A stretch of DNA of 6,743 nucleotides from Candidatus Woesearchaeota archaeon. GTDB taxonomy: Archaea > Nanobdellota > Nanobdellia > Woesearchaeales > GW2011-AR4. Made by a program: the position numbers and the translations under genes. The stretch spans positions 1-6,743 of the forward strand of contig JAHWGX010000013.1 of the NCBI GenBank assembly GCA_019323655.1, read 5' to 3'. Of this stretch, positions 4,270 to 6,743 are shown one piece after another (position 1 is the stretch's first letter; each line of letters starts with the position of its first letter). The notes under the pieces were generated by a model, which saw nothing but the letters and a program-made list of their open reading frames with translations, was not told where the DNA came from and made no database searches.

Positions 4270-6741
4270 TTAGCTAGGAAACAAACTTTTGTCTAATGAG
4301 TCTTTAACTGTATTTTTAACTTTATCGTTTTTTGTCATACCTATATGCCATGTATGGACAGATTGAAGATATTTGTTGCTAGAATTTATTTGATTATATA
4401 TAGAAACTTCGTCAGTTATTGGAACTATAAAATCATTGTCTCCAGCAAAAAAAAGACCATCTGTACCATAAATTAATGTAAAGTAATCTATAAATAAATT
4501 TTTGCCAGGTTGTTCATCTGTAGTTAAGTTAATCCATTCAACGTATTGTTTAAATAAATTTAAAGATATTTGTTCTCTACCCCCTATAAAAGGTATATCT
4601 AATATTTCTTCTTTTAGGTCTCTAAAATTTAAGTGGTTTTTATTTTTATTTTTGAAATTGTCAATGGCTTTGGCTCCTTTGTTCTTAACTTTTTCAGTAA
4701 AATAACTAAGCTCACTAAAATTACCAGGACATGCTACACCAACAAAAGTATCAATAGGATCTGCAGATAAACTTATTGTTACTGTGTTGCCGTCTTTTGT
4801 TATTGTTCCGACGTTATTTTTTCCTGTTGAGCTCCAGTTGGTTAAAGAATCTAGGGCTGTTCTGCAGCCGTTGCTGTGGGCAACATACTGGATTTTATTA
4901 TTTCCTGTGTACTCTTCCACTGCCGCTATTAAGGCAGGCCAAAAGTCATCTACTAAATCAATGTAATTGTAATTTATGCATTCATCACATTCGGTATAAT
5001 GTCCTCCAGTGATTTCTATTAGCCATACATCTCTGCCGTTATTGGCTAATTCCCCTCCTAATTCTGCCCAGGAGGATATATTGGACCAAATTCCTCCTGC
5101 CATTACAACAGGCATAAATGCGTCATAGCTGCTGGAATTTAAATAAAGCAGATACATGCTACTTGCATTAGGCTTAAAGTTTTTCAATTGCAAAATTATG
5201 TTGTTGGAAGTCTCTACAGTATAGGTCTTATCTACAAACATCTCGCCCCTTAACGCATTCCTGACTATCTGCCTGAATGCATCATTGTCTTTCTTATAGT
5301 TTTCCCCGTTTCCGGTATTGTGCAGGAAATCAAAAACTTTTACTGCAGCTAAATTATCGTTGCCAACAAAAAAAGAGTATTCATCATCAATAGTTAAAAA
5401 ATCCGCTTCGTGATTGATAAATTCCTTTACTGCCGCTATATCCCCGTCTATTTCATTGCCGTAAATTAAAATGTAAACAATATCGTTTTCTTTATAGGCT
5501 CCGATTAATCCGTTGTAAGGGTAAGCTGCTGTGCTGTCTTTGCAGTAAATGGCTCCGAAATCATAGTAATAGCCGTAATTAAACCTGGTGAAAGCATTTT
5601 TCATTTTGTTAAACCAATTATTTTTTCCGATATAAACCTTGACAGATGCTTCATCTTCTTTGCCAGTATAGTAGCCTGAGCTTAATTTGTCTTTTATAAA
5701 ATCCCTGAATTCTTCTTCCAGATTATTTATTTCGAATTCAGCAGAAACAAAAACATATGGAAAGCCTTCAAAAGTTTTAGAGGCGAAATTATTCTTTTCA
5801 TCTGCCTCTTCTATTTTATTGCCATAATCTATCTGTACTAAGAGCTGTTCATTTTCGCTGAGACTGATATTGGAATTTATTGTTAGGTTTCCATTGCCTC
5901 TGATACTTGCAAAAAAAGTGGCATTTTCCATTGTATTAGGGTTCAACAATAAAATTTCTGCGTTCTCAATAAAGCCGTTTCCTAAATTATGAACAGTAAT
6001 TCTTGTATTGTTTTTTTGGAAAAAAATATCTTTTTCTTCTACTGCCAAATCATAAGAATAGCTGAAATTATCAAGAAAAACTATTGTCTGGTTTTCTTTT
6101 GCCCATAACAAATCTAGGGCATTATTTTTGTCTATATCTGCAGGTATAACAAAATTAAAATCCAGGTCGTATAAAAAAACAAGGTTTCCTTCCAAGTCAT
6201 AAATTCCATCCGGAGTAATTACTTCCATAATCCCATCGCTGTTCATATCTGCAACAGTGGCTGTTTTAACCGTGTCTGTAGCAGGGAAAAGTTCTGCATC
6301 GAGTATAACATTACCAGAATAATTGTAGCAGTTTATAGCCATGCTTTTGAAGTAATACCTCTCTTTTTTGTCTTTTATAAAGCATATTTCATTAAACCCA
6401 TCTTTGTTGCTGTCCAAAACAAAAGGATTTGTGCCTTCCCATTTATTTGTTTCACTGGAGCCGTCATTACAGGTTCCTGAAGGGCTTGTTTCACACACTG
6501 AAAACATTTTTCCTCCTGTGCTGTTATAGACAAACAGTTCAGTAAACCAGTCTGTGTACATTTCTCTGCTGGTGGGATCATCATAAAAAGCGCTTACAGC
6601 AATTTCTAATTTGCCATCAGTATTTAAGTCAACAAGCACGGGGTGGCCTTTCAAAAAAAACCTTGTGCTGTAAGGGCGGATAATATCGTCAACTATCCCA
6701 TTATCACCAAACCCGGAGTCTGGCTGGCTGTTTAAAATATC
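4270..6741 (-). CDS. VCBS/FG-GAP - CARDB - alpha/beta hydrolase surface protein (5' partial)
   Basis: The frame is open from the right edge (first full codon 6741-6739) to TAA at 4272-4270, 823 visible residues. The TTG at 6654 is internal: codons upstream continue a repeat-like sequence (SGFGDNGIVDDI). Numbering from that TTG: VCBS/FG-GAP propeller-type repeats at about 5-20, 78-93, 132-146 and 168-184 (DLNTDGKLEIAV, DSNKDGFNEICF, DMNSDGIMEVIT); a CARDB-like domain at about 208-296 ending EEADEKNN; an alpha/beta region at about 300-505 resembling modules I recall from archaeal S-layer-type proteins (YIGKNN, IYGNEIDGDIAAVKEF); and an alpha/beta hydrolase at about 510-794. The hydrolase has nucleophile elbow AHSNG (Ser594, 4875-4873), GDNDFIVP (Asp741) and HTWHIGM (His770, or His767), a complete lipase/esterase-like triad. 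The oxyanion segment reads AGGIW instead of the usual HG. Secreted, surface-bound esterase activity is inferred; the substrate is unknown. Confidence 0.85.
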   Translation of the reverse strand, partial: DILNSQPDSGFGDNGIVDDIIRPYSTRFFLKGHPVLVDLNTDGKLEIAVSAFYDDPTSREMYTDWFTELFVYNSTGGKMFSVCETSPSGTCNDGSSETNKWEGTNPFVLDSNKDGFNEICFIKDKKERYYFKSMAINCYNYSGNVILDAELFPATDTVKTATVADMNSDGIMEVITPDGIYDLEGNLVFLYDLDFNFVIPADIDKNNALDLLWAKENQTIVFLDNFSYSYDLAVEEKDIFFQKNNTRITVHNLGNGFIENAEILLLNPNTMENATFFASIRGNGNLTINSNISLSENEQLLVQIDYGNKIEEADEKNNFASKTFEGFPYVFVSAEFEINNLEEEFRDFIKDKLSSGYYTGKEDEASVKVYIGKNNWFNKMKNAFTRFNYGYYYDFGAIYCKDSTAAYPYNGLIGAYKENDIVYILIYGNEIDGDIAAVKEFINHEADFLTIDDEYSFFVGNDNLAAVKVFDFLHNTGNGENYKKDNDAFRQIVRNALRGEMFVDKTYTVETSNNIILQLKNFKPNASSMYLLYLNSSSYDAFMPVVMAGGIWSNISSWAELGGELANNGRDVWLIEITGGHYTECDECINYNYIDLVDDFWPALIAAVEEYTGNNKIQYVAHSNGCRTALDSLTNWSSTGKNNVGTITKDGNTVTISLSADPIDTFVGVACPGNFSELSYFTEKVKNKGAKAIDNFKNKNKNHLNFRDLKEEILDIPFIGGREQISLNLFKQYVEWINLTTDEQPGKNLFIDYFTLIYGTDGLFFAGDNDFIVPITDEVSIYNQINSSNKYLQSVHTWHIGMTKNDKVKNTVKDSLDKSLFPS

Positions 6742-6743
6742 AA

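Noticed and set aside
4489..4560. Repeated taaataaatt strings 60 nt apart (4491-4500 and 4551-4560)
   Set aside because: Both lie within coding sequence in a very AT-rich stretch and the similarity is limited to about 10 bases, so chance is the simplest explanation.
4502..5012. Three plus-strand ORFs of 60-78 codons opposite the hydrolase domain
   Set aside because: They overlap the catalytic region of a clearly coding minus-strand gene and show no motif or ribosome site.

Overview
The window looks like a stretch of an archaeal genome, most likely a small-genome DPANN-type lineage (Woesearchaeota/Pacearchaeota-like). The lineage is inferred. The supporting signs are a GAGGTG ribosome site 5 nt before an ATG, AT-rich TATA-like boxes close to starts, the standard code, and large surface proteins built from dockerin, VCBS/FG-GAP and CARDB modules. 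A bacterium cannot be excluded from this window alone.

Layout, left to right. (1) At 3-1436 (+) is the 3' part of a surface protein. Its frame is open to the left edge, so the gene starts outside the window. It alternates a 21-residue glycine-rich repeat with two dockerin-like calcium-binding modules and ends in a cysteine-containing C-terminal domain. (2) At 1437-1791 is a gene-poor stretch with a degraded minus-strand coding remnant, followed by the probable promoter of the next operon. (3) At 1792-2444 (+) is an overlapping two-gene toxin-antitoxin operon: an MNT-type nucleotidyltransferase (MntA-like antitoxin) and a HEPN RNase (HepT-like toxin), both with intact active-site motifs. (4) At 2445-2678 are two small inverted repeats, a second copy of the degraded coding remnant, and the antiporter promoter and ribosome site. 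(5) At 2679-3890 (+) is a CPA1/NhaP-like cation:proton antiporter in which the usual Asn-Asp pair reads Asn-Thr. (6) On the minus strand, converging on the antiporter with overlapping stop codons, is a two-gene unit. Its first gene (6741 down to 4270, open at the right edge) is a large VCBS-CARDB-alpha/beta-hydrolase surface protein. Its second gene (4267 down to 3887) encodes a small four-helix membrane protein starting 2 nt after the first stop.

Two observations stand out. The toxin-antitoxin pair is bracketed by two direct repeats (1514-1585 and 2560-2631, 58 of 72 bases identical). Their differences include synonymous changes on the minus strand, so both appear to derive from the 3' end of a protein gene. 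Separately, base composition drops sharply inside the hydrolase gene near 4800, from about 41% to about 28% GC, and stays low through the small membrane gene. This suggests that the 3' end of that operon has a different history.

Functionally the window is a cell-envelope region: two modular surface proteins, an ion antiporter and a small membrane protein, with a toxin-antitoxin module inserted between them. No rRNA, tRNA, CRISPR array, intact transposase or integrase was seen.
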